Origin: Streptomyces sp. SCL15-4
GTDB taxonomy: Bacteria; Actinomycetota; Actinomycetes; Streptomycetales; Streptomycetaceae
DNA length: 64,000 nt
Direction: 5' to 3'
NCBI RefSeq assembly: GCF_033366695.1
Contig: NZ_JAOBTQ010000001.1
Location: forward strand, 558,001-622,000
Program-made: the position numbers and the translations under genes
Notes under the pieces: generated by a model
The model's database searches: none
Seen by the model: only the letters and a program-made list of their open reading frames with translations
What the model was told of the DNA's origin: nothing
Part shown: piece after piece, positions 17,048-25,980 of the stretch
How positions within the stretch are numbered: the stretch's first letter is position 1
Layout of the letters: the number at the start of each line of letters is the position of its first letter

Positions 17048-17737
17048 CTACGCGTCCCGGACGACGAGCCGGTAGCCGACGCCGCGCACGGTCTCGATCA
17101 GATCGGGCACACGGAGTTTCGAACGCAGGGACGCCACATGCACCCACAAGGTGCGCCCACCCTGCCCCGGGCTGGTGACCCCCCACACCTCGCTCCGGAT
17201 CGTCTCCTGCGTGACGACCACTCCGGGACGCCGTGCGAGGAGAGCGAGCAGTTCGAACTCCTTGCGTGTCAGATGGACGGTCGAACCATTGACGCCGACC
17301 TGACGGGTCTCCAGGTCGATGTGCACCTGGCCGAGGCGCAGTTCGGTCTCGCCTTCGCCGGCTGCGTCCCGGCGGACGGAGCGCCGGCTGACGGCGTGGA
17401 TACGGGCGAGCAGTTCCCCGGTGTGGTAAGGCTTCGCAATGTAGTCGTCGGCGCCGAGGTAGAGGCCGCGGATACGAGAGCGCACGTCCCAACGCGCGCT
17501 GACCATGATCACCGGGATGCTGGTGCGCCTGCGGATCTCGCCGCAGACCTCGTGGCCGTCTTGGTCCGGCAGGTCCACATCGAGAAGGACGATGTCGAAG
17601 CCGCCTGCGTCCGCGGCGAGTGCCCGCAGGGCCTCCTCGCCGCCGCGGGCGCGGGTGACGTCGAAGCCGTGCCGCGCCAGGACCGTGGGCAGGAGCGCGG
17701 CGACATGGTTGTCGGCCTCGACGAGCAGCAATCTCAT
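17048..17737 (-). CDS. OmpR/PhoB-family response regulator, no kinase nearby
   Basis: A 229-aa two-domain regulator. The receiver (1-115) has Asp53 in LLDVDLPDQDG as phospho-acceptor and Lys in AKPYH; the acidic pair near the N-terminus is weakened (VEADN instead of VEDD). The C-terminal half (about 130-225) is a winged helix of the OmpR type (LTRKEFELLALLARRPGVVV, LWVHVASLRSKL, ETVRGVGYRL). No histidine kinase lies beside it, so it is an orphan. ATG at 17737. Confidence 0.92.
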   Translation of the reverse strand: MRLLLVEADNHVAALLPTVLARHGFDVTRARGGEEALRALAADAGGFDIVLLDVDLPDQDGHEVCGEIRRRTSIPVIMVSARWDVRSRIRGLYLGADDYIAKPYHTGELLARIHAVSRRSVRRDAAGEGETELRLGQVHIDLETRQVGVNGSTVHLTRKEFELLALLARRPGVVVTQETIRSEVWGVTSPGQGGRTLWVHVASLRSKLRVPDLIETVRGVGYRLVVRDA

Positions 17738-18056
17738 CCCAGGCCCCTTCTCCGGTCACCGGCCGTACGGCCACGGTGTTTCACCACGTCCGTCCATGGA
17801 CTCACGCTGACCGACAACGGTGCCGTCAAGAGTGCTCCCGGCTGCCCGTGGTCCCATCGTTCGGCCGCTGCCCACGCTTTCAGGCCACCACGATACGTGT
17901 CCGATTGCCGCCGGATCGTGATGCTCAATTTCCCTTCAGATGTGATGACGCCGGTCGGTGCGGTGCCGTGTAATCAACTCAGCGCCGCCACGGGCGCTTT
18001 GGGGCCCCAACCCATGCGTTCATCGAGCAGGGTTTCGCGGAAGGAGTTGGCTCGGC
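17738..18056. other. Intergenic region between response regulator and small gene
   Basis: No gene seen. It should hold the promoter of the leftward response regulator and that of the small rightward gene at 18057, whose AAGGAG ribosome site is at 18041-18046. I see no convincing paired promoter boxes. Confidence 0.3.
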
Positions 18057-18239
18057 ATGAGCTTCAACGGGTCTGGATCCCAGGCGTCCAAGGGATTTCG
18101 CGCACAGGTCGAACACGTCGCGCGGTGGCTCCACCGCTGCCGCCGCATGGCGGCTCTCAACGCGCTGCGGGGCGCCTCGTACGCGGCGGGCACCAACGTC
18201 GTCGGACTGATCGCCTGGTGGATCGAGACGCGCCGCTGA
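18057..18239 (+). CDS. Small 60-aa basic protein of unknown function
   Basis: ATG at 18057, 10 nt after AAGGAG. The product is 60 residues with a basic helix in the middle (VARWLHRCRRMAALNALRGA) and a hydrophobic C-terminal stretch ending in Trp-Trp and arginines (TNVVGLIAWWIETRR). It may sit on the membrane. I recognise no family. Codon use fits a real Streptomyces gene. No operon partner. Confidence 0.5.
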   Translation: MSFNGSGSQASKGFRAQVEHVARWLHRCRRMAALNALRGASYAAGTNVVGLIAWWIETRR

Positions 18240-18279
18240 GTGGAGTCGCCAGGGCGGACTCGTACACCCTCTTCGTCCA

Positions 18280-18310
18280 TTGAGGGCGGGTTCGAGTCCC
18301 ACACGTCCTA
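18280..18310 (+). other. tRNA-like T-arm fragment, possible old attachment site
   Basis: GGCGGGTTCGAGTCCCAC carries the GGTTCGAGTCCC T-loop pattern of a tRNA, with a T-stem having one mismatch, followed by CACGTCCTA as a possible acceptor end. No D-arm, anticodon arm or 5' acceptor strand fits upstream. It could be the 3' end of a tRNA copied by an integrating element, or chance. Confidence 0.25.
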
Positions 18311-18350
18311 GGGTCGGCGGGGACAAGGATGCGCTTCTCGGACCTGCGGA

Positions 18351-18388
18351 ACACCGCCCGGATCGGCCTCGGCCGGCCCGGGCGGTGT
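18351..18388 (-). terminator. Hairpin terminator of the lipoprotein gene
   Basis: Perfect 11-bp arms at 18351-18361 and 18378-18388, directly beyond the stop codon of the leftward lipoprotein gene. Confidence 0.6.
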
Positions 18389-18395
18389 CGCGTTC

Positions 18396-19052
18396 TCAGT
18401 ACCTCTGCGCCTTGGCGAGTCTGGCGGTCAGATGCGGCTCGGGAGGCTTGCGGCTGATGGCGTAGCGCTCCACCTTCTGTCCCGGCTTGACGTTCTGCGC
18501 GCCCACGACGACGGTCTCCACGACCTTGCCGTCGGAGTCGCTGAAGTCGACCTGCACCGCGAAGGAAGCGTTCTTGTCCGTGCGGTTGGTCATGGTGACG
18601 AGGAGGGCGCGCACGTTGTTGGTCCGGGACAGGGGAACGCCGGTCATGGAGACGTCGTTCGTGGCGTTGCCCCGTCCGTGGACCTTGCCGAGCTGCTTCT
18701 CGGCCTCCGCGCGGGCGCGCTCGGTGTCCGCGGACACGGATGCCTCGAACTCCGACGCGCGCGCGGAGGCCGACGCGTCCCGGGCGGAGGCGGAGGCGCT
18801 GGCTTCCGCCTTCTTCGACTCCGCCCACGACCTCATGGCGGACGGGACGCCGCCGGAGAAGTTCGACGTGGCGGGCGCGGTCGGCGTGGGGGTGAAGGTG
18901 GCGCCGCCTCCGTTGCCGCTGTCGGTGCCGCAGGAGGCGACGGTCAGCAGACCCGTGACCACCGCACCCACGCCGTACATGATCGATCTGCGGCGCGAGC
19001 GTGCGGTCCGGGACGACGCGGCGTCATCGTCGATCATGCTGGGTTCCCACAC
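18396..19052 (-). CDS. Secreted lipoprotein with coiled, Ala/Ser-rich linker and FxLYD-like domain
   Basis: About 218 aa. GTG at 19052 sits 6 nt after GGAGG, better than the GTG at 19064. A basic N-terminus (RTARSRRR) and hydrophobic helix end in a lipobox, TVASC, so the mature protein is probably lipid-anchored outside the cell. Then comes a Thr/Pro stretch, a charged Ala/Ser-rich helix (AESKKAEASASASARDASAS) and a C-terminal beta domain (ALLVTMTNRTDKNASFAVQV, VVGAQNVKPGQKVERYA) with the look of FxLYD/DUF4352-type domains. Function unknown; divergent from the antiporter gene. Confidence 0.75.
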   Translation of the reverse strand: MWEPSMIDDDAASSRTARSRRRSIMYGVGAVVTGLLTVASCGTDSGNGGGATFTPTPTAPATSNFSGGVPSAMRSWAESKKAEASASASARDASASARASEFEASVSADTERARAEAEKQLGKVHGRGNATNDVSMTGVPLSRTNNVRALLVTMTNRTDKNASFAVQVDFSDSDGKVVETVVVGAQNVKPGQKVERYAISRKPPEPHLTARLAKAQRY

Positions 19053-19102
19053 GGCGACCTCCACGGTGATGCGAGTACGGAGCGAGCACGGGCCCGGCCA
19101 AT

Positions 19103-19118
19103 TCTGGTACAGACCAGA
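19103..19118. promoter_or_regulatory. GntR/HutC-type (DasR-like) operator upstream of the arginine genes
   Basis: TCTGGT-ACAG-ACCAGA is a perfect inverted repeat. Its core TGGTACAGACCA matches 10 of 12 positions of the DasR-responsive element TGGTCTAGACCA known from Streptomyces. It sits in the divergent promoter, 81 bp before the antiporter start and about 50 bp before the lipoprotein start. Confidence 0.55.
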
Positions 19119-19198
19119 AATATGGTGCTACAAGGTGAGGCAACGCGCGATCTGGGCCAGAGTGGTGCTGTTCGTGTCGTACTCACCAGAGGGACGCC

Positions 19199-20653
19199 AT
19201 GTCGCAGGTCACCGCTACCGAAGCCGACCAGCAAGACGCTCCGGCCGCCAAGCTGTCGCTGTTCACGCTGGCGGCCATGGTCGTCGGTTCCATGGTGGGT
19301 GCCGGGGTGTTCTCCCTGCCGCGGCGCTTCGCCGAGGAGACGGGCGTGGCCGGTGCGCTCATCGCCTGGGCCGTCGCCGGCGCGGGCATGCTGATGCTGG
19401 CCTTCACCTTCCAGCTCCTGGCGGTGCGCCGCCCCGACCTCGATGCCGGCGTGTACGCCTATGCGAAGGCAGGCTTCGGCGAGTACCTGGGTTTCTTCTC
19501 CGCGTTCGGCTACTGGGCCAGCGCCTGCGTCGGCAACGTGACGTACTGGGTGCTGATCATGTCGACGGTCGGCGCGATCTGGCCCGCCCTCGGCGAGGGG
19601 AACACCGCCCTGGCCGTCGTACTCTCCTCGATCGGGCTATGGGCGTTCTTCTGGATGATCCGGCGCGGGGTCAAGGAGGCCACCGCGATCAACAAGATCG
19701 TCACCGTGGCGAAACTCGTCCCCATCCTGTTCTTCGTCGTCCTCGCCCTGGTGTACTTCAGGGCCGACGTCTTCGCCGCCAACTTCCACGGCGCGGACTA
19801 CGCCGGTTCTCTCTTCGGCCAGGTCCGGGGCACGATGCTGGCCACGGTCTTCGTCTTCCTCGGCATCGAGGGTGCGAGTGTCTACTCCCGGCACGCCAAG
19901 CGCCGCTCCGACGTGGGCAAGGCCACCGTCCTCGGCTTCCTCAGCGTCTTCGCGATCTTCGCTTCGGTGACCATCGTGTCCTACGGCATCCTGCCGATGG
20001 GTGACATCGCCGACCTGCGGCAGCCGTCCATGGCCGGGGTCCTGCAGGCGGCCGTCGGCACCTGGGGCAAGGTCTTCATCAGCGTCGGGTTGATCGTCTC
20101 CGTGCTCGGCGCCTACCTCGCCTGGACGCTGATGGCGGCGGAGGTCCTGCTCGTGGCGGCCAAGGACGACGACATGCCGCGCTTCCTGCGGCGCGTCAAC
20201 TCCGTCGACGCGCCGGTGCCCGCCCTGTTCATGACCTCGCTCCTCATCCAGGTCGTGCTGGTGGTCACCGCGTTCTCGGACGACGCCTTCAACTTCGCGC
20301 TCGACCTGACCAGCGCGCTGTCCCTGATCCCGTACCTTCTGGCGGCCGCGTTCGCCCTCAAGATCGGCACCCGCTCCGACGCGCTCACCGTCGGCGGCCG
20401 GACGTCCGGGCGCGAACTCGCCGTCGCCGTCCTCGCCACGCTCTACACGGCCTTTCTGCTGTTCGCGGCCGGCCTGAAGTTCGTCCTGGTCTCCTTCGTC
20501 GTCTACGCGCCCGCGACCGTCCTGTTCGTGATGGCCCGCCGCGAACAGGGCCGGCAGCCCTTCACCGCACGCGAACTCGTCATCCTCGCCGTCTCCGTCG
20601 CCGGTGCCGTGCTCGGCGTCATCGCCCTCGCGGTCGGCTGGATCAGTCTCTGA
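19199..20653 (+). CDS. APC-family amino acid antiporter, arginine/ornithine type (ArcD-like)
   Basis: A 484-aa integral membrane protein with about 12-13 membrane helices. The first helix has the basic amino acid/polyamine antiporter signature [18 protein letters not shown]; later [20 protein letters not shown] matches arginine:ornithine antiporters. It is followed 49 bp downstream by arginine deiminase on the same strand. The pair suggests arginine uptake in exchange for ornithine or citrulline and its breakdown. Carbamate kinase and ornithine transcarbamylase genes are not adjacent. Confidence 0.88.
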   Translation: MSQVTATEADQQDAPAAKLSLFTLAAMVVGSMVGAGVFSLPRRFAEETGVAGALIAWAVAGAGMLMLAFTFQLLAVRRPDLDAGVYAYAKAGFGEYLGFFSAFGYWASACVGNVTYWVLIMSTVGAIWPALGEGNTALAVVLSSIGLWAFFWMIRRGVKEATAINKIVTVAKLVPILFFVVLALVYFRADVFAANFHGADYAGSLFGQVRGTMLATVFVFLGIEGASVYSRHAKRRSDVGKATVLGFLSVFAIFASVTIVSYGILPMGDIADLRQPSMAGVLQAAVGTWGKVFISVGLIVSVLGAYLAWTLMAAEVLLVAAKDDDMPRFLRRVNSVDAPVPALFMTSLLIQVVLVVTAFSDDAFNFALDLTSALSLIPYLLAAAFALKIGTRSDALTVGGRTSGRELAVAVLATLYTAFLLFAAGLKFVLVSFVVYAPATVLFVMARREQGRQPFTARELVILAVSVAGAVLGVIALAVGWISL

Positions 20654-20702
20654 CCGGCCCACCGTCTCGTCCTGCGCACGCGCGCTTTCCAGGGAGGTCA
20701 CC

Positions 20703-21965
20703 GTGACCAGCAACGACACCGCTCCCCAGCCCGCCCCGGGAGTCCACTCCGAGGTCGGCCGGCTGCGCAAGGTACTGGTGTGCTCGCCCGGCCTGGCGCA
20801 CCGGCGCCTGACCCCGGGAAACTCCGGGGACCTGCTGTTCGACGACGTGATGTGGGTGGAGAACGCCCAGCGTGACCACGCCGACTTCGTCGCCGGACTG
20901 CGGCAGCGCGGTGTGGAGGTCATCGAGCTGCACGACCTGCTGGCGGCGACCATGGCCATGCCCGAGGCCCGGGCATGGCTGCTGGACCGGAAGATCACCG
21001 CCAACCAGGTCGGCATCGGCCTCATCGAAGGGACCCGCGCCTACCTGGACACCCTTGAGCCGCGCCGCCTCGCCGACTACCTCATCGGCGGTCTCGCCAC
21101 GACCGACCTGCCCCCCGACTTCCGCTCCGGCTACCTCGCGCTCGCCCTCGAGTCCACCGGCGCACGCGAGTATCTGATGCCGCCGCTGCCCAACACCCTC
21201 TACACCCGGGACACCACCTGCTGGCTGTACGGCGGCCTCACCCTGAACCCCTTGTACTGGCCGGCCCGGCACGACGAGACCCTGCTGATGAAGGCGGTCT
21301 ACACCTTCCATCCCGACTTCAAGGACTCGACCGTGTGGTGGGGCGACCCCGAACTCGACTGGGGCCAGGCGACCTTCGAAGGCGGCGACATCATGCCGGT
21401 CGGCAACGGAGTCGTCCTCATGGGAATGAGCGAACGCACCTCCCGCCAGGCCATCACCCAGGTAGCGGCCACCCTGTTCCGGCGCGGTGCCGCCCGGCAC
21501 GTCATCGTCGCCGGCATGCCCAGGCTCCGCGCGGCCATGCACCTGGACACCGTCTTCACCTTCGCCGACCGGGACCTGGTCACGCTCTATCCCAAGATCA
21601 TGGACTCGGTGCACACCTTCTCCCTGCGTCCCGCCGACCAGCCACCCGGCTTCGACGTCATCGACGAAGGCACCACTCCCTTCGTGGATGTCGTCGCCAA
21701 GGCGCTCGGTCTGCCGGAACTCCGTGTCGTGGAGACGGGCGGGGACGTCTACGCCTCCGAGCGCCAGCAGTGGGACAGCGGCAACAACGCCGTCGCGGTC
21801 GAACCCGGAGTGGTCTTCACCTACGACCGCAACACCCAGACGAACGCCTTGCTGCGCAAAGCCGGTGTCGAGGTCGTCACGATCGTCGGCGCGGAACTGG
21901 GCCGAGGCCGGGGCGGTGGTCACTGCATGACGTGCCCTCTTCTCCGCGACCCCGTCGATTTCTGA
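20703..21965 (+). CDS. arcA: Arginine deiminase
   Basis: A 420-aa enzyme turning arginine into citrulline and ammonia. GTG at 20703 follows GGGAGGTCACC. The family pattern runs throughout: [19 protein letters not shown] at the start, [43 protein letters not shown] (split here at FEGGD), and the catalytic cysteine near the end in GGGHCMTCP (Cys408). Length matches the family. It is the second gene of an operon with the antiporter and probably shares the DasR-like operator. Confidence 0.95.
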   Translation: MTSNDTAPQPAPGVHSEVGRLRKVLVCSPGLAHRRLTPGNSGDLLFDDVMWVENAQRDHADFVAGLRQRGVEVIELHDLLAATMAMPEARAWLLDRKITANQVGIGLIEGTRAYLDTLEPRRLADYLIGGLATTDLPPDFRSGYLALALESTGAREYLMPPLPNTLYTRDTTCWLYGGLTLNPLYWPARHDETLLMKAVYTFHPDFKDSTVWWGDPELDWGQATFEGGDIMPVGNGVVLMGMSERTSRQAITQVAATLFRRGAARHVIVAGMPRLRAAMHLDTVFTFADRDLVTLYPKIMDSVHTFSLRPADQPPGFDVIDEGTTPFVDVVAKALGLPELRVVETGGDVYASERQQWDSGNNAVAVEPGVVFTYDRNTQTNALLRKAGVEVVTIVGAELGRGRGGGHCMTCPLLRDPVDF

Positions 21966-22260
21966 GTCCGACGCGTCCGGCTCCGCCACGCCCAGCACGG
22001 GCCCGGCCCACGCCTGCCACCCCACAGACTCCTCCCCCACGTCCTGAGAGGCGGGCACCGCGCCGTAGCCGATGTGGGTGGTGCGGGTCACGTCCAGCCG
22101 TACCCGGGTGGGGGCTGAGTCGTCGGCGCAGAGGGCGGCCGTCAGCGAACGCCGGCCGCGGCCCACCTGGCCCGCACCTGCTCCGAGGGCCCGCGACAAC
22201 CGCCGTTCCAGGTCAGCCGGGGTGAAGCCGTGCGCCTGAAGCTGGTCGAGCGGGCCGCCG
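21966..22260 (-). pseudogene. Remnant of an unidentified gene, cut at both ends
   Basis: The minus strand keeps an open, G/C-biased frame (DQLQAHGFTPADLERRLSRA, RVRLDVTRTTHIGYGAVPAS, VGWQAWAGPVLGVAEPDAS) without a start codon, and its own stop codon is missing where it meets the end of arcA. It looks like an internal piece of a lost gene. No family recognised. Confidence 0.3.
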
Positions 22261-22318
22261 ACAACCGAACGGGGTCACCGCGGAAGTGTGATCCACCGGC
22301 GCGGGGACATCTCGGTGG

Positions 22319-23518
22319 TCACCAGGTGACCGGGAGTGCCTCCACGCCGTAGACCGTTGAGCCCTGGCGGAAGCGGAGGGCCGTTTCGGGAACGGCGAGT
22401 CGGAGGGTGGGAAAGCGGCGGAGCAGGGCCGGCAGGGCGATCTTCAGTTCCAATCGGGCCAGTTGCTGGCCGAGGCACTGGTGGACGCCGAAGCCGAAGG
22501 ACAGCTGGGCGACCGGGCGGCGGTGGAGGTCGAGGTCGTCGGGGCGCTCGGGGACGAGGCCGGGGTCACGGTTCGCGGTCAACGGAGAGAGCAATACGTG
22601 CTCGCCCGCGTCGATCCTGTTGCCGTCGAGGTCGATGTCGGCCACGGCCGTGCGCAGGAGCGGTGCCGGGACGGCGAGATGACGCAGGAGTTCCTCCACG
22701 GCCGTCCCCGCGACTGTGGGGTCGTCGCGGAGGGACGCGAGTTGGTCCGGATGGCGGAGCAGGGCCAGCACGCTCAGGGCGAGCATGGTCGCCGTGGTCT
22801 CGTGTCCCCCGACGAGGAGGGTGGTTCCGAATCCGATGAGTTCGTCGTCGGTGAGCTCCGCGCCGTGCTCCCGCACCATCGTGCCGAGCACTCCCCTTCC
22901 GGGCGTGGCCCGGTTGCGGGTGACGATCTCCGCCATGGCCGCGTTCAGTTCGGCCGAGGCGGCCACCAGGCGGTCGGCGTCGGCCGTCCCGTCCATGATC
23001 ACTTGGGAGCAGCGCTGGAAAATGGACCGTGTCTCGTACGGGACGTCGAGCAGTTCGCAGATCGCCAGTGAAGGGATGGGCAGGGCAAACGCCTCGACCA
23101 GGTCGACGACGGGGCCGTGGTCCACCATGGCCTCGAGGTGGTCGCGGACCATCGACTCGATCGCGGGCCGCAGTCGCTCGATCCGACGGACGGTGAAGCT
23201 GCCGATGAGCATGCGGCGGAGGCGGGTGTGATCCGGACCGCTGTACGCGGGCAGGAAGCCCGGGTGGTTGAACAGGGTACGCGGCAGCGTCGGATCGATG
23301 CCGTTGCCCGTCACCAGACGTTCGTCCGCGAAGGCGGCCCGGACGTCGCTGTACCTGGTGAGGACTACGGCTTCGATCTCGCCGTGCACCGGGTGGACGA
23401 CGCGCAGCCGCTGCGGGGTGCCCTCGTCGCGCATGCGCAGGAGGTCCGGGGACGGGTCGAACGGGCAGGTCCGGTCCCGTTCGGAGGCTACGAAGGACGC
23501 TGGACGCCGATCGGGCAT
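22319..23518 (-). CDS. Cytochrome P450, last gene of terpene operon
   Basis: A 399-aa soluble bacterial P450. I-helix motif GGHETTA (237-243) supplies the acid-alcohol pair; ExxR is EELLR (Glu276-Arg279); the haem loop is FGFGVHQCLG with Cys348 as ligand. Length and the N-terminal RTCPFDPSPDLLRMRDEGTP are typical of Streptomyces class I P450s needing separate ferredoxin and reductase, which are not next to it. It lies 64 bp downstream of the terpene synthase, same strand, and probably oxidises the terpene or the product of the other P450. Confidence 0.92.
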   Translation of the reverse strand: MPDRRPASFVASERDRTCPFDPSPDLLRMRDEGTPQRLRVVHPVHGEIEAVVLTRYSDVRAAFADERLVTGNGIDPTLPRTLFNHPGFLPAYSGPDHTRLRRMLIGSFTVRRIERLRPAIESMVRDHLEAMVDHGPVVDLVEAFALPIPSLAICELLDVPYETRSIFQRCSQVIMDGTADADRLVAASAELNAAMAEIVTRNRATPGRGVLGTMVREHGAELTDDELIGFGTTLLVGGHETTATMLALSVLALLRHPDQLASLRDDPTVAGTAVEELLRHLAVPAPLLRTAVADIDLDGNRIDAGEHVLLSPLTANRDPGLVPERPDDLDLHRRPVAQLSFGFGVHQCLGQQLARLELKIALPALLRRFPTLRLAVPETALRFRQGSTVYGVEALPVTW

Positions 23519-23582
23519 GCTGCATGCTCCTCAACTGTGTCGATCCCGGGAAGGCCCTGTTGTCGTGGTGGTCCGCGTCGGC

Positions 23583-24584
23583 CTATACGCGGTAACGGGT
23601 GGAGGCGTGGTGCCAGTCGGAGGCGCCGCGGATGGTGGTCTGCAGTGCCTCGGTGCAATAGCGCCGCAGCAGGTCGTGTTCGGCCGGATCGAGGTGGCTC
23701 GTGGCCGTCGCACCGAGAAGGGCGCGGTGGGCGCCGGTGAACAGTTGCAGGGCTTCGTCCTGGCGGCGGAGGACCTTCCCGATCGCTCGCGGCCGGGAGA
23801 TCCCGTACTCCCGTTCCAGGCAGAGCACGAGGTTGTTCCGCTCCCCCAGAGCCGCGTCCTTGTCCAGGGAGACGATGTCGTTGTCGCAGATGATGAACGT
23901 CTTCGTCATCTCGCGCATGACCGACAGGTGCGGCAGCGTGTACAGGTGGTCCGGGAGGACGCACGAGGACAGGCGCTCGGCGAGATCGATGACCGGTGCC
24001 ACGCCGATGGTGTGGCGCCGGACGCGCAGATACGTGCTCAGGGGCATGGGGGTGCCGGTCTGCCGGCTGAGCGCTTCGTGGACATGGTGGTCGAGGTAGG
24101 AGGACCAGTGGGCCGCCGACCGCCGGATCCAGTCCCCGGGCATGTCCCGGCAGCTGCGGCGTCGCATGTCCGCGAACGCACCGGCCAGGGGCAGTGGGGA
24201 CGCCTCACCGCCGATGCCCTCCTTGACGAGTTCGACGAGGTGGCGGACCCGCTCGGGCGACCGTCCCCACTGCTCGTCGAGTGCGTCGTCGAACAGGAAG
24301 TACCAGCTCTGCTGGTCGACCCCGAGGTCCAGTTCGTCTCCGGTCGCGTTCGGATAGAACATGGCCGCTATCAGCGGAAACTGGCCCTTGAGGTGGTGGG
24401 TCTCCTCCTCTTTCGAGGACAGGAAGCCGAAGGACTTCGGCCAGGCGAGGTGGCGCTCGTGGGCGGGCCGGAAGTCCGCACTGATCCGGCGGGGGAAAGG
24501 GACGGGAACCGGGGCCGGGGGCCCTGAATCGTCCTCGGTCACGGACTCGGTCGCGGGCATGGCCGCCTCTGCCGTCGATGTCAT
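23583..24584 (-). CDS. Class I terpene synthase (probably sesquiterpene)
   Basis: A 333-aa alpha-fold terpene cyclase. ATG at 24584 is preceded by GGAGG. The Asp-rich metal motif is FLFDDALDE (Asp99, Asp100, Asp103), and the NSE-type motif is CDNDIVSLDKD (Asn235, Ser239, and Asp243 in the place of the usual Glu). Arg-Tyr near the C-terminus (TRYRV) fits the conserved RY pair. Such enzymes ionise farnesyl or geranyl diphosphate with three Mg ions and cyclise the cation. The two flanking P450 genes on the same strand make this a compact terpenoid cluster. The product cannot be read from sequence; the sequence does not look like geosmin, 2-methylisoborneol or epi-isozizaene synthase. Confidence 0.9.
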   Translation of the reverse strand: MTSTAEAAMPATESVTEDDSGPPAPVPVPFPRRISADFRPAHERHLAWPKSFGFLSSKEEETHHLKGQFPLIAAMFYPNATGDELDLGVDQQSWYFLFDDALDEQWGRSPERVRHLVELVKEGIGGEASPLPLAGAFADMRRRSCRDMPGDWIRRSAAHWSSYLDHHVHEALSRQTGTPMPLSTYLRVRRHTIGVAPVIDLAERLSSCVLPDHLYTLPHLSVMREMTKTFIICDNDIVSLDKDAALGERNNLVLCLEREYGISRPRAIGKVLRRQDEALQLFTGAHRALLGATATSHLDPAEHDLLRRYCTEALQTTIRGASDWHHASTRYRV

Positions 24585-24615
24585 GGTGGGGCGCACCTCC
24601 AGAAGGGGGGCCGGC

Positions 24616-25980
24616 TCAGCGGGCCGGCCAGGGTGAGACACGCATGGGCAGCGCATTGGGCCGGATCAGCGCTTGGACAACCGGCCGGACCCGGCGCCCC
24701 GCGACCGGCCGCAGCCGCCACCGCGAGACGATCGAGCGGAGGACGACCAGCATCTCGGTCATCGCGAAGTGGTCCCCGATGCACTTCCGGTTGCCCAGCG
24801 CGAACGGGACGTAGGCGCCCGGTGGAAGATCCTTCTCGGTACGGCTGAGCCACCGGTCCGGATCGAAGCGCAGGGGATCCGGGAAGTTCGCCGGATCCCG
24901 GTGCATCGTCACTGCGCTGTAGATCAGCTCGGCCCCCCGCGGGAGGTCGACACCGCGGACTCGCACGGGCTCCGACGCGCGCCGCATGAGCAACCAGTTG
25001 GGCTGGTGCAGGCGGAGCACCTCCCTAAGGAACCGGTCGGTGAAGGGAAGCGTTGCCGCGCTGGGCAGGACGTCCGCGGGCAGCGCATCGCACTCGGCTC
25101 TGATCCGCTCGGTGATCTCCGAACGCCTGCCGAGTTCGTGGAGCGCCCAGGACAGGGTGGTCGACGTGGTTTCGACACCGGCCATGAGCAGGGACAGCAG
25201 TTCGTCACGGGCCTCCGCGTCGGTCATCCCCCGCGGATTGCCGGGGGTGCCGGCGAACATGATCGACAACAGGTCGCCGCGGTCGGCGGGGTCCTGGCGA
25301 GCCTGCCGGACGGCGGTGTCGGCGAGTTCGCGCAGCGCCGCGGCCGCGGACAGGTACTTGCGGTGCCCCAGCAGAGGTGAGGACGCGATCGGCGGGGGCA
25401 GTACGGTGCCCACGAAAACGCCGCGCATCACCGTGGTCAGGTGCTCCGCGACCCGCTCCCCCAGCTCTGCCACGCCGCCGGCGCCGTCCGGGCGTCCGGT
25501 GCTGAACAGGGTCGCGACGAGCATGCCCGTCATCATCCGGCGCATCACCAGATCCATGGCGATCACCTCGCCCGGTTTCCAGGCCGACACCTGTTCCTCG
25601 GCGATGCCGGTCATGGTCCCGACGCACGCGGCGATGCTGTCACGGTGGAAAGCGGGCTGGAGCGCCCGTCGTTGACGCCGGTGGAAGTCACGCTCGGACG
25701 TGATGATGCCGTTCCCGATGAAGGGCCGCGCAGCGTCGAACAGCAGACCTTTGCCGAACCTCCTGCCCTGCGTGACGAGAACGTCGTGGACGGCCTCTGG
25801 GGAGTTCAGGACGAACACCGGCCGACTCCCGAGGAATATCCTGACGATGTCGCCCTGCGCCCTGACCGCTTGCAGGAAGTCCACTCGTTTGACGGCCAAT
25901 TGCGGCAGGTGGCCGAGCAGGGGAAATCGGCCCGGCACAACGGGCGCCGCCGCTGGAGCGGTGGTGGAGCGCATGAGCAT
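24616..25980 (-). CDS. Cytochrome P450, first gene of terpene operon (PtlI/PenI-like layout)
   Basis: A 454-aa P450, longer than its partner. ATG at 25980 follows CGGAGAGG. The N-terminus VPGRFPLLGHLPQLAVKRVD and the I-helix AGVETTSTT (267-275) resemble the eukaryote-like bacterial P450s that act on terpenes such as pentalenene oxygenase. ExxR is REVLR (Glu320-Arg323); the haem loop FALGNRKCIG gives Cys400. It is 31 bp upstream of the terpene synthase and transcribed with it. Likely role: first hydroxylation of the hydrocarbon. Confidence 0.92.
   Translation of the reverse strand: MLMRSTTAPAAAPVVPGRFPLLGHLPQLAVKRVDFLQAVRAQGDIVRIFLGSRPVFVLNSPEAVHDVLVTQGRRFGKGLLFDAARPFIGNGIITSERDFHRRQRRALQPAFHRDSIAACVGTMTGIAEEQVSAWKPGEVIAMDLVMRRMMTGMLVATLFSTGRPDGAGGVAELGERVAEHLTTVMRGVFVGTVLPPPIASSPLLGHRKYLSAAAALRELADTAVRQARQDPADRGDLLSIMFAGTPGNPRGMTDAEARDELLSLLMAGVETTSTTLSWALHELGRRSEITERIRAECDALPADVLPSAATLPFTDRFLREVLRLHQPNWLLMRRASEPVRVRGVDLPRGAELIYSAVTMHRDPANFPDPLRFDPDRWLSRTEKDLPPGAYVPFALGNRKCIGDHFAMTEMLVVLRSIVSRWRLRPVAGRRVRPVVQALIRPNALPMRVSPWPAR

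Noticed and set aside
22317..22331. GGTCACC-A-GGTGACC palindrome resembling the ohr/CGNR operator
   Set aside because: Spacer is 1 base, not 9, and it overlaps the last codons and stop of a P450 gene; probably chance.
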